Assembly: GCF_015353075.1 (NCBI RefSeq)
Contig: NZ_CP064187.1
Location: 62,001-126,000, forward strand
Source: Rhizobium sp. 007
GTDB taxonomy: Bacteria > Pseudomonadota > Alphaproteobacteria > Rhizobiales > Rhizobiaceae
Direction of reading: 5' to 3'
DNA: 64,000 nt
A program made the translations under genes and the position numbers. Positions 28,815-35,531 of the stretch are shown one piece after another. Numbering within the stretch: position 1 is the first letter of the stretch; every line of letters starts with the position of its first letter. The notes under the pieces were generated by a model. That model searched no databases, was not told the DNA's origin, and saw only the letters and a list, made by a program, of their open reading frames with translations.

Positions 28815-28855
28815 TCGTACGTCGTACGATGCGATTGGAATCGTACGACGTACGA
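28815..28855. promoter_or_regulatory. Twin TCGTACG palindromes, probable operator
   Basis: TCGTACGTCGTACGA (28815-28829) and its exact reverse complement TCGTACGACGTACGA (28841-28855) are separated by 11 bases. Each arm is itself a palindrome TCGTACG-x-CGTACGA, so a dimer could bind each. It lies ~85 bp before the ATG at 28941 and probably controls that gene or an unseen one. No cognate regulator gene is adjacent. Confidence 0.6.
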
Positions 28856-28940
28856 CCCAATTGTATGAGCTATGGGTTAAGTTCAATCCTGCCGGCCGCG
28901 AGGGTACGTTGCTCGCAGTTCGCAGAGCCAAGAGAAAATC

Positions 28941-29422
28941 ATGTCACATGCAATCAAGCATCTGCTTATCGGAGGGCTAATCATCATGACGATGGGAACC
29001 ACTGCGACGACGGCGAGAATGATCTCAGGCTGACCATCGTCAATCCACAAAACCTTTACGACCCGACGCCGAATGGCTACAGCATGGCGGTGATTGTGCG
29101 CCGTCAAGCCCGGGTGGCTTACATCTCCGGACAGGGTGGCCAAGACAGCACCGGGGCCTTGTCGTCCGACTTCGCTGTCCAGGTTCAGCAGGCCTACGCA
29201 AATTTGCGCACCGCCCTCGATGCGCTCGGTGCCAGGCCGGATCAGGTCGCCAAGCTCACGGTCTTCGTGGTCGATCACGATATGTCCAAGCTTGACGTGT
29301 TGACCAAGAACGTCAAGGAAATGTTCGGCGAGGCGCTGCCGGCGCAGACTCTGATTCCCGTTCCCAAGCTTGCAATTGACCCCATGCTCTTCGAGGTGGA
29401 GGCCGTGGTCGTGCTTCACTAG
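28941..29422 (+). pseudogene. Periplasmic RidA/YjgF-like gene split by a frameshift
   Basis: From ATG 28941 one frame encodes a signal peptide, MSHAIKHLLIGGLIIMTMGT then TATTA, and stops at 29031. A different frame, open through 29422, encodes a full RidA domain: LTIVNPQNLYDPTPNGYSMA, VAYISGQGGQDSTGAL, TKLxV-type VDHDM, LIPVPKLAIDPMLFEVEAVV. Joined near 28990-29025 the two give a normal secreted RidA-like protein, so an indel (or a sequencing error) separates them. The RidA frame could still be translated from an internal start as a cytosolic protein. RidA enzymes deaminate reactive enamines/imines. Confidence 0.65.
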
Positions 29423-29601
29423 CGGGCGACGCTGCTAGCCCAATCGCTCAAAATGAAATCGGTCGAGCGCGCCGCCGCAGCCGCGCGCTCACAATCACGA
29501 GGGCCGAGCAACCAGGGTTGACCAATGCCTTTCAGATTGACCCTGTCGATTTGTCGCGAAACTTCTGATCTCTTACATGGATGAAGAGGAGACAGATCGA
29601 A

Positions 29602-30003
29602 ATGGCTGGAAATTCTGGTAAGCAGCATCCGGCACTTCGAGTAAAAACGCATGGCATCATACTTGGGACTGAGCGTTTCGCGGAATGCGTTCGCTTCTAT
29701 CGGGACATTTTGGAGTTGCCCGTTTGGTTCGAGAAAGACCAGCTTGTATGTCTGCACTTTGGCGACGGCTATCTCATGATTGAAACAGGTGGAATGGCCC
29801 GAGAGGAGCGAAAGCCCAACCAGGAAAATCCGACCATGCTGAGATTGAACGTCATGGACGTTGAGGGCGCAGCTGCCGAATTGGAAGCCAGAGGCGTCTC
29901 CGTGGAAATCAAACGGTTCACCTGGGGCACGGTCGGAACGTTCATCGATCCCGATGGCAATGCCTGCGAACTGAAGAACGCGGACGATCCGTTTTTCTCT
30001 TGA
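29602..30003 (+). CDS. VOC-family (glyoxalase/bleomycin-resistance fold) protein
   Basis: 133 residues from ATG 29602, with AGAGGAGA ~10 bases upstream (an alternative ATG at 29581 adds 7 residues). Paired beta-alpha-beta-beta-beta units: HGIILGTERFAECVRFYRDI with LELPVWFEKDQLVCLHFGDG, then LRLNVMDVEGAAAELEARGV and TFIDPDGNACELKNADD. The C-terminal Glu and central acidic residues could bind metal. Substrate unknown. A broken VOC gene lies just downstream on the other strand. Confidence 0.85.
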   Translation: MAGNSGKQHPALRVKTHGIILGTERFAECVRFYRDILELPVWFEKDQLVCLHFGDGYLMIETGGMAREERKPNQENPTMLRLNVMDVEGAAAELEARGVSVEIKRFTWGTVGTFIDPDGNACELKNADDPFFS

Positions 30004-30043
30004 TGGCTGAACAATCAGGTCTTCGCTGCCGCGCCCTCGTGCG

Positions 30044-30312
30044 TCAGTCGGGATATTCCGCAGGACCTTTGATCTCGATTTTGTTGCCAAAAGGGTCGTG
30101 TATATAGAACGAATGCTCCGGGCACCGCCGTGGGGGGCCTCTTGAAATATATCGATGCCGTGGCTCTCCACATGCGCACGTAGCTCTTCGTGGTGGAAAG
30201 CTCGTTGCGATGCAATGTGGTCGACATTGCGACCACCGGCTACCGGAGGGGCTGCCTTTCGGCCACCAGGGTGCATATCTCCCACAAGGCGATCAGCGCT
30301 GACCCGCACCAG
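30044..30312 (-). pseudogene. Broken VOC-family gene
   Basis: Minus-strand frames give GDMHPGGRKAAPPVAGGRNV, DHIASQRAFHHEELRAHVES and HGIDIFQEAPHGGA. After a frame change near 30125 the other frame gives SIYIHDPFGNKIEIKGPAEY and PD before a stop at 30044-30046. The two segments are consecutive parts of a VOC domain (DHIA strand, E-LRAHVE helix, DPFGN-IE ending). The N-terminal part is missing, so the gene is both truncated and frameshifted. Confidence 0.7.
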
Positions 30313-30511
30313 ACCTGTCCAATCTAAGGCGCCGGATATGAATAACTTCGCTTCAGCGCCGAATTAGAGGCTTGAGGCAAGACGCGTCTCGCGTTGCTTG
30401 TCGCGCTGCACCGGCCAGAGCTTGTGGCAAGAGGTGGCAAGAATCGCCGTAAACCGCGACACTCGGTCTATCTACTGGAAGTCGGGGCATTTGGGGCCGG
30501 TTTTCACAAAT
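30313..30511. other. Gap upstream of the hipBA control region
   Basis: About 200 bases without a gene, between the VOC relic and the first hipBA operator. I see no structure beyond a local duplication of GTGGCAAGA near 30425-30440. Confidence 0.5.
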
Positions 30512-30558
30512 GATCCATAAATAGCCCATGAAGCCCCTCTATGAGCTTTTTATGGATC
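30512..30558. promoter_or_regulatory. Distal operator of the hipBA operon
   Basis: Imperfect inverted repeat: GATCCATAAATAGCCCAT (30512-30529), 11-base spacer, ATGAGCTTTTTATGGATC (30541-30558). It has the same 18-11-18 architecture and similar sequence as the proximal operator at 30594-30640; centres are 82 bp apart. Confidence 0.7.
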
Positions 30559-30593
30559 AAATCCTTGAACGAAGCCGCGAAGACTGCTAGTTT

Positions 30594-30640
30594 GATCTAT
30601 AAATAGTCCACGGAGACGTTTTGTGGACTATTTATAGATC
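30594..30640. promoter_or_regulatory. Proximal operator of the hipBA operon
   Basis: Perfect inverted repeat: GATCTATAAATAGTCCAC (30594-30611), 11-base spacer, GTGGACTATTTATAGATC (30623-30640), ending 6 bases before the hipB-like start. Position and symmetry fit autorepression by the HipB-like protein, as in E. coli hipBA. Confidence 0.8.
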
Positions 30641-30646
30641 ATAGGT

Positions 30647-30991
30647 GTGTCAGTGCCAAAACCGTCAGTCCGTGCTTATTCCCATTACAGTCGCGATGCC
30701 CTGGTTCTGTTGAGCCAGATGATCAAGCGTGCGCGCATCGAACGGACGCTGACCACCCAGGAGCTTGCCGACCGCGCCGGCATATCACGCGGCCTCCTAC
30801 AGAGAATCGAGAAGGGCGATCCGGGCTGCGCCATAGGGGCTGTATTCGAGGTCGCCGCGATAGTGGGCATCCGGCTGTTTGATGCCGACCAGGCGACGCT
30901 CGCCATAGGCATTTCCGCCAACACCTCGACCTTGGCCCTTTTGCCCAAGTCCGTACGCCCGTCAGGAAGGAAGGTGGAGGATGACTTCTAA
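30647..30991 (+). CDS. hipB: HipB-like antitoxin, XRE-family DNA-binding protein
   Basis: 114 residues from GTG 30647 (a second GTG at 30653 is possible). The helix-turn-helix is LTTQELADRAGISRGLLQRI within a short XRE domain (about 28-85). The C-terminus is flexible and basic (KSVRPSGRKVEDDF). It overlaps the kinase gene by 11 bases, the usual HipB-HipA order. It is expected to neutralise the HipA-like kinase and to repress its own operon through the two inverted repeats upstream. Divergent enough from E. coli HipB that exact orthology is uncertain. Confidence 0.85.
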   Translation: MSVPKPSVRAYSHYSRDALVLLSQMIKRARIERTLTTQELADRAGISRGLLQRIEKGDPGCAIGAVFEVAAIVGIRLFDADQATLAIGISANTSTLALLPKSVRPSGRKVEDDF

Positions 30992-32261
30992 GAGCGACTA
31001 TCAGGAAGCCTTCGTCTGGGTGTGGTTGCCTGGCTCAACCGAACCGGTAGTGGCTGGCCGTCTGGCGCGCGAAGGAGCGGCGCTGATCTTCAACTATGGA
31101 CGAAGCTATATCGCCCGTACCGATGCCATCTCGCTTTTCGAGCCCGAATTGCCTCTGCAGGCGGGCGCATTGCCGCTGCAGCCGGGTCTTTCTATGCCCA
31201 GCTGTTTGCGTGACGCATCGCCTGATGCGTGGGGACGGCGGGTCATCGTCAACAGGCGGCTGGGACAAAAAGGTGCCCAGGTCGATACGACGGAGCTAGA
31301 TGAGCTGACCTATCTTCTGGAGTCGGGCTCGGATCGGATAGGAGCGCTCGATTTTCAGAATTCCGCCGCCATTTATGTACCGCGGCAGGCCTCGGCCGCC
31401 TCGCTTGACGAACTTATCAACGCCGCCAAGCATGTAGAAGAGGGCGTGCCTTTAACCCCCGATCTGGATGCGGCGCTGCTCCATGGAAGCTCCATCGGTG
31501 GGGCGCGCCCCAAAGCGTTGATCGATGCTGGCGACGAGAAATACATCGCCAAGTTCTCTTCACAAGGCGACATCTACAGCGTCGTGAAGGCCGAGTTCAT
31601 TGCGATGAAGCTGGCGGCGGCTGCCGGCATCGATGCCGCGCCGGTCCTGATGAAGCGTGCGGGCGGCAAGGATGTACTTTTTATCCGGCGTTTTGATCGC
31701 GGACCGTCACAGGAAGGATGGCGCCGCCGGGCCATGGTCTCAGCACTGACGATGCTCGGCCTTGATGAAATGATGGCCCGCTATGCCAGCTACGAAGAGT
31801 TGGCGACCATCGTCAGGCACCGGTTTGAAAGCCCCAAAGAGACCCTGCGCGAGCTCTTCTCGCGCCTCGTCTTCAACATCCTTTGCGGCAATACCGATGA
31901 TCATGCCCGCAACCACGCCGCATTCTGGAATGGCAAGGGCCTGTCTCTTACGCCTGCCTACGATATCTGTCCGCAGGCCCGAACCGGCAGAGAAGCCGGT
32001 CAGGCGATGCTGATTACGGGCGACAAGCGGTTGAGCCAGATCGCCGTAGGCCTTGAGGCGGCCCCGGCATTCTTGCTGTCCGAGGGCGAGGCGACCGCTA
32101 TCGCAGCCGGGCAGATCACCGTCATACGCGATCGCTGGGACACCGTCTGCGAAGAGGCTGGACTCAGTCAGGTCGACAAGCAGCTGTTCTGGCGCCGGCA
32201 GTTTCTCAGTCCTTTCGCGTTCGAGGGCGCTCCCACCGCCCTGAAGGCGCTAGTGGGTTGA
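30981..32261 (+). CDS. hipA: HipA-like serine/threonine kinase toxin
   Basis: 426 residues. The N-terminal HipA domain is followed by the kinase: SSIGGARPKALI (Ser/Gly-rich P-loop), YIAKFSSQGD (ATP-binding Lys), NILCGNTDDHARNHAAF (catalytic Asp plus metal-binding Asn) and LTPAYDICP (the DFG-like Asp). All key residues are present, so it should be active. In E. coli, HipA phosphorylates GltX and causes persistence; the target here is unknown. A start at 30981 after GGTGGAGG fits well. It is cotranscribed with the HipB-like gene. Confidence 0.9.
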   Translation: MTSKSDYQEAFVWVWLPGSTEPVVAGRLAREGAALIFNYGRSYIARTDAISLFEPELPLQAGALPLQPGLSMPSCLRDASPDAWGRRVIVNRRLGQKGAQVDTTELDELTYLLESGSDRIGALDFQNSAAIYVPRQASAASLDELINAAKHVEEGVPLTPDLDAALLHGSSIGGARPKALIDAGDEKYIAKFSSQGDIYSVVKAEFIAMKLAAAAGIDAAPVLMKRAGGKDVLFIRRFDRGPSQEGWRRRAMVSALTMLGLDEMMARYASYEELATIVRHRFESPKETLRELFSRLVFNILCGNTDDHARNHAAFWNGKGLSLTPAYDICPQARTGREAGQAMLITGDKRLSQIAVGLEAAPAFLLSEGEATAIAAGQITVIRDRWDTVCEEAGLSQVDKQLFWRRQFLSPFAFEGAPTALKALVG

Positions 32262-32471
32262 TTATGCGGAATGCCAGCCTCTCCGTTGTGTCATCTCCCG
32301 GCGCAGCTGACGGAGCGTCGTGATGATCGTTTCCTCCAGATCGCTGGAGTACGAGCTGCCGCCCAGAAGATTGCTGCGGAGGTATTGCAGCGGCGCAGGA
32401 ATGGCAGGCCCTCGATATGGGGGGCAGGTGAAGGTGATGCCGCTCGGCGATGGGCTTACCGCCACAACCAA
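32262..32471 (-). CDS. Possible small protein or gene tail
   Basis: 69 codons. The last part, SDLEETIITTLRQLRREMTQ, looks like a genuine amphipathic helix, but there is no clear ribosome binding site or recognisable domain. It lies at the 3' end of the hipA gene on the opposite strand. It may be the tail of a lost gene. Confidence 0.25.
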   Translation of the reverse strand: MVVAVSPSPSGITFTCPPYRGPAIPAPLQYLRSNLLGGSSYSSDLEETIITTLRQLRREMTQRRGWHSA

Positions 32472-32511
32472 CTCCGTCGGCCGCTATAAGGCGCGACCAG
32501 GATAGTGACGT

Positions 32512-32982
32512 CTAAGGCAGGTGGCTGAAGCGGGCGATTTGCGCATCCTTCATCAGGCTGCGAAAATTAGGCCCACTGACGTGCACGAGTGTCTTGTGGT
32601 CACCGCCTTCGAAATAGACGTCGCTCGCGTCGCCGAGGCTTTCGTCGAGGATCACGGGCACATCGTAAGCGGGTCCGATGGGTGGTACCGCGCCAATGTC
32701 GCAATCCGAAAAAAGCAAGCTAACCTCCTCCTCCGAGGCTAGGCCAAGACGCCTGTTCATCAGATCCTGCAATGTGGAGAGCTCGATCCGGTGTGTGCTC
32801 GGAACAACGGCTAGGACGTACCCCATTTCGTGATGTACGACCACGGATTTGGCCAGCCTGCTGCCCGGAATATGCGCAGCCTGCGCCGACTGGCTGGTTG
32901 TTGCTGTGCGGTGATGAGCGACGGTGTCGTAAGCGATACCCTCACCGGCGATATAGTCCTGAAGTTTTCCCGCGATCGTCAT
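32512..32982 (-). CDS. YbaK/ProX-type aminoacyl-tRNA deacylase domain protein
   Basis: 156 residues from ATG 32982, with GGGAG 8 bases upstream. The YbaK-fold pattern is visible: YDTVAHHRTATTSQSAQAAH near the N-terminus, LAKSVVVHHEMGYVLAVVPS (the conserved Lys of the trans-editing site), and SDCDIGAVPPIG with the GxxPPxG motif. Family members hydrolyse mischarged aminoacyl-tRNAs such as Cys- or Ala-tRNA(Pro). Specificity here is unknown. It stands alone. Confidence 0.85.
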   Translation of the reverse strand: MTIAGKLQDYIAGEGIAYDTVAHHRTATTSQSAQAAHIPGSRLAKSVVVHHEMGYVLAVVPSTHRIELSTLQDLMNRRLGLASEEEVSLLFSDCDIGAVPPIGPAYDVPVILDESLGDASDVYFEGGDHKTLVHVSGPNFRSLMKDAQIARFSHLP

Positions 32983-33194
32983 CGTAGGCACTCCCTATGT
33001 TTGCCTGGGATGCATAAGGGACATTTTCCTCTCATCATTCGGGAAGTCAACGGCGAATGGACGGCCGCAAAGTGTAAGCGGTTGGGAGACCATCTTTTTA
33101 CGGCCGTCGATCAACTCGCTTAGCTTCGCGCAATCTTGCGCATGTATCTGCGTTCTGCGCCGCGATGGTGCGGAGCGGGGCGCGGGAGAGAAAT

Positions 33195-33509
33195 ATGAAG
33201 GCGAGAACCCAGGTTGTGATTTCGATGGTGGCGGTCGCGGTCATTCTTGCCGGATGTGTCACCTATGCCGACAAGCCGGTTCTCTATCCCGTCGGCAGCC
33301 CGGTCAATCCGCCATTCGTTGCCCACGTCATGTGCATCGGCGAAGCCAATGCGATGTATGGCGAAGCGATGCAGCAATATAAACTGCGTGCACAGCTGAC
33401 TGGCGATTATGACAGCACCGAGGCGGAAGCGCTCTCACGCGGTGCTGCGCGCAGGCAGTACGACGCCTGCGCCTCGTCCGAAGGCTATCGCGCGGTCTAC
33501 GATCAATAG
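33195..33509 (+). CDS. Small outer-membrane-type lipoprotein
   Basis: 104 residues from ATG 33195, with GGGAGAG upstream. Signal peptide with lipobox ILAGC (Cys ~ residue 20). The mature part is ~85 residues: a Pro-rich N-terminus (DKPVLYPVGSPVNPPF) and a helical C-terminus with two more Cys (MCIGEANAM and YDACASSEG) that could form a disulfide. No family recognised; function unknown. Confidence 0.75.
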   Translation: MKARTQVVISMVAVAVILAGCVTYADKPVLYPVGSPVNPPFVAHVMCIGEANAMYGEAMQQYKLRAQLTGDYDSTEAEALSRGAARRQYDACASSEGYRAVYDQ

Positions 33510-33604
33510 CGCAGTCTGAAACGCTCTCTTTGACGGTAGGGGAACTGCTTACTGGCCTGTGTGGCAGCATGCCTGCGGCCGTCGATAAATCTGGCCCGTA
33601 TGTG

Positions 33605-33619
33605 TTGCACTAAGTGCAA
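33605..33619. promoter_or_regulatory. Palindromic operator upstream of the methyltransferase/TetR pair
   Basis: TTGCACT-A-AGTGCAA is a perfect 15-bp palindrome, and a lone half-site AGTGCAA lies ~20 bases further on. A second inverted repeat ATCCCA(n6)TGGGAT is at 33660-33677. Odd-centred TGCAC/GTGCA palindromes are typical of TetR-family operators, so autoregulation by the TetR gene at 34458 is inferred. Confidence 0.6.
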
Positions 33620-33746
33620 AAATGCAATAGATATAAAAGTGCAATAATTGAAAGATAGAATCCCATTCCATTGGGATGAATGACCTGTACGCGCTGCGCG
33701 GGCTGATGGCGTCTTGCAATTGTCTGGAGGCGATGCCTGGCAGGTA

Positions 33747-34442
33747 ATGACGTTGCATTTCAAAAGTGGGCCAATCAACATGACCGCAGACATTGCATGC
33801 TCGGATTTCCTGCATTTCTTCCGTTCGTGGATCAGCAATCCACTTCGCGTCGCTGCAATCGCTCCCTCCGGGGTTTCGCTCGCCAAGCTGATGACGAAGG
33901 AAATCGCGGCGCTTGACGGGCCGATCATTGAACTGGGCCCTGGTACGGGTGTTTTCACGCGGGCGCTGCTTGCGCGCGGCCTCAAAGAGGCGGATTTGAC
34001 GTTGATCGAATATGGCCCCGAATTCATCGATGGCCTCAAGGCCCGCTTTCCGTCCGCCCGTGTCCTGCAGATGGATGCGGGGCATTTGGCACACGCCGGA
34101 ATCTTCCAAGGCGAGCCAGTCGGGGCGGTGGTCAGCGGCTTGCCGCTGCTTTCGATGTCGCCGCGCAAGATCACCGCCATTCTCGCCGGCGCCTTCACCT
34201 ACATGCGGCCTGGGGGCGCGTTTTACCAATTCACCTACGGCCCACGCTGCCCTGTGCCGCGGCCGATCCTCGACCGGATGGGGCTCAAGGCAACGCATAT
34301 CGGCGGCACGATGCGGAACCTGCCGCCTGCCGCAGTCTACAGAATTTCGCGCCGCAAGCCGCTTGAGCTCTCGCGGGAGCGCTTCAAATATCGTAGCAGG
34401 GAAGCGGAGATGGAAACGGCCGCAGGAGAGACTGGCGGCTGA
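33747..34442 (+). CDS. Class I SAM-dependent methyltransferase, phospholipid N-methyltransferase-like
   Basis: 231 residues. FLHFFRSWISNPLRVAAIAP then SGVSLAKLM precedes motif I IELGPGTGVFTRALL, followed by acidic ALTLIEYGPEF and the later VSGLPLLSMSP. The FxRxxxxNPxxVGAVAPS-type N-terminus before the SAM motif is shared with rhizobial PmtA-type enzymes that methylate phosphatidylethanolamine toward phosphatidylcholine; I infer that family, not the exact activity. Start 33747 is provisional (33780 is possible). A TetR gene follows after 15 bases, probably cotranscribed. Confidence 0.8.
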   Translation: MTLHFKSGPINMTADIACSDFLHFFRSWISNPLRVAAIAPSGVSLAKLMTKEIAALDGPIIELGPGTGVFTRALLARGLKEADLTLIEYGPEFIDGLKARFPSARVLQMDAGHLAHAGIFQGEPVGAVVSGLPLLSMSPRKITAILAGAFTYMRPGGAFYQFTYGPRCPVPRPILDRMGLKATHIGGTMRNLPPAAVYRISRRKPLELSRERFKYRSREAEMETAAGETGG

Positions 34443-34457
34443 TGCAATCGGACGCAA

Positions 34458-35093
34458 ATGGCTGAAATGAAACAGACCAGCACCGCTGAAGGGCGCCGCG
34501 AGCGCAAGCGGCGCCAGACGCGCGAGCGCATTGAGCAGGCGGCAATGACGCTGTTTCTCGAACGCGGCTTTGATGCAACGACGATCGAGGACATCACGGA
34601 TTCCGCCGACGTGTCGAAGCGCAGCTTTTTCGATTATTTCCCCTCCAAGGAAGAGGTCGTCTTCGCCTGGCAGGATTCCTTTGCCGACCGTCTGATGGCT
34701 GCCATCGCCGCAAGGCCAAAGAACGAGTCGCCCCTGAAGGTCGTTGAAGAAGCAATCGTGGAAACCGTCGCCGCTTCCGCCGATGAACGCGGGCTCGCCC
34801 TTGGTGAACTCATCCGTCGCACGCCCGTGCTGAAAGCGCGCGATCAGATGAAATATGCAAAACTTGAGCAGAAGCTGACCGAAGCATTGGTCGCAAGAGG
34901 CGGCGAAGGGAAGGAAGTGCGGGCGCGCATGCGGCTTCTCTCTGCGATTGTCATCGGTGCATTGCGTGTCGGCGGCGAGCGCTGGCAGGAACGTCCGCCA
35001 GAAGGCCCCCTCGAGGCCTTTGCGAGGGAGCTTTTTGCGGATCTTTGGAAGATGCTGGCGGATTTTGGCGACCAAGCGAAAAGTCGGCGGTAG
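34458..35093 (+). CDS. TetR/AcrR-family transcriptional regulator
   Basis: 211 residues. The N-terminal DNA-binding domain (about 15-65) has RERIEQAAMTLFLERGFDAT and TIEDITDSADVSKRSFFDYF. The C-terminal ligand-binding domain is helical and ends GPLEAFARELFADLWKMLAD. It follows the methyltransferase gene in the same direction and probably represses that operon through the TTGCACTAAGTGCAA palindrome. The inducer is unknown. Confidence 0.9.
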   Translation: MAEMKQTSTAEGRRERKRRQTRERIEQAAMTLFLERGFDATTIEDITDSADVSKRSFFDYFPSKEEVVFAWQDSFADRLMAAIAARPKNESPLKVVEEAIVETVAASADERGLALGELIRRTPVLKARDQMKYAKLEQKLTEALVARGGEGKEVRARMRLLSAIVIGALRVGGERWQERPPEGPLEAFARELFADLWKMLADFGDQAKSRR

Positions 35094-35253
35094 GCAATCG
35101 CACTTTTCCGGAATGTTTTTTTGACCGGCTGATCAAAATTGCTGGAAAATGAGGCGCCTTCGCAAGATTGCGCGCCGAGCCATGCATAAAATGCATTGCT
35201 GCGTTGCGGTAATAACCCTATTCTCGATCAAATCAATCGGGTATTTATAGCTT

Positions 35254-35369
35254 CGTAAGCAGCGCACTCCTCCTCCCAGCGCTCTTACGCAGACTGGTAA
35301 CACTCCTCCTCCCAGTTGCCAGTCAGGATCAAGAGCCCGGTGCACCTCCTCCCGCGCCGGGCTCTTTTC
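35254..35369 (+). ncRNA. Three-hairpin small RNA with CCUCCUCCC loops (cuckoo/CcsR-like)
   Basis: Three consecutive stem-loops each expose CCTCCTCCC. Hairpin 1 is 35254-35289 (CGTAAG/CTTACG and AGCGC/GCGCT). Hairpin 2 is 35292-35324 (GACTGGTAAC/GTTGCCAGTC, one G-U). Hairpin 3 is 35331-35366 (AAGAGCCCGG/CCGGGCTCTT) and ends in TTTTC, a terminator. Repeated CCUCCUCCC hairpins define the stress-induced CcsR RNAs of Rhodobacter and the wider alphaproteobacterial 'cuckoo RNA' family; the loops resemble anti-Shine-Dalgarno sequence and may bind mRNAs or proteins. The 5' end is not fixed and could lie up to ~50 bases earlier. No DUF1127 gene is adjacent, unlike in Rhodobacter. Confidence 0.8.
35331..35369 (+). 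terminator. Terminator hairpin of the small RNA
   Basis: Perfect 10-bp stem AAGAGCCCGG/CCGGGCTCTT with a 16-base loop carrying CCTCCTCCC, followed by TTTTC. It serves both as the third motif hairpin and as the transcript end. Confidence 0.85.
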
Positions 35370-35531
35370 TATTTCAGCCCTGAAATCAGTCTGCCCATCT
35401 GTTGCGAGGCTAACGGCTGTGTGCCTTATTTGACTCCCCTTGCGCCCACGGCTTATTTGAGCAGCAGCAGCCGTAGAGCGTTCAGCCAGGCGTCGATGTT
35501 GGAGTAGGGGATGTTTGACGGATCGGGGGCC

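Noticed and set aside
33549..35075. 508-codon minus-strand frame opposite the methyltransferase and TetR genes
   Set aside because: Antisense shadow without motif or ribosome binding site.
35254..35369. CRISPR-like reading of the three repeated CCTCCTCCC units
   Set aside because: The repeat is only 9-13 bases, lies inside hairpin loops with different stems, and there are no spacers of constant length or cas genes.
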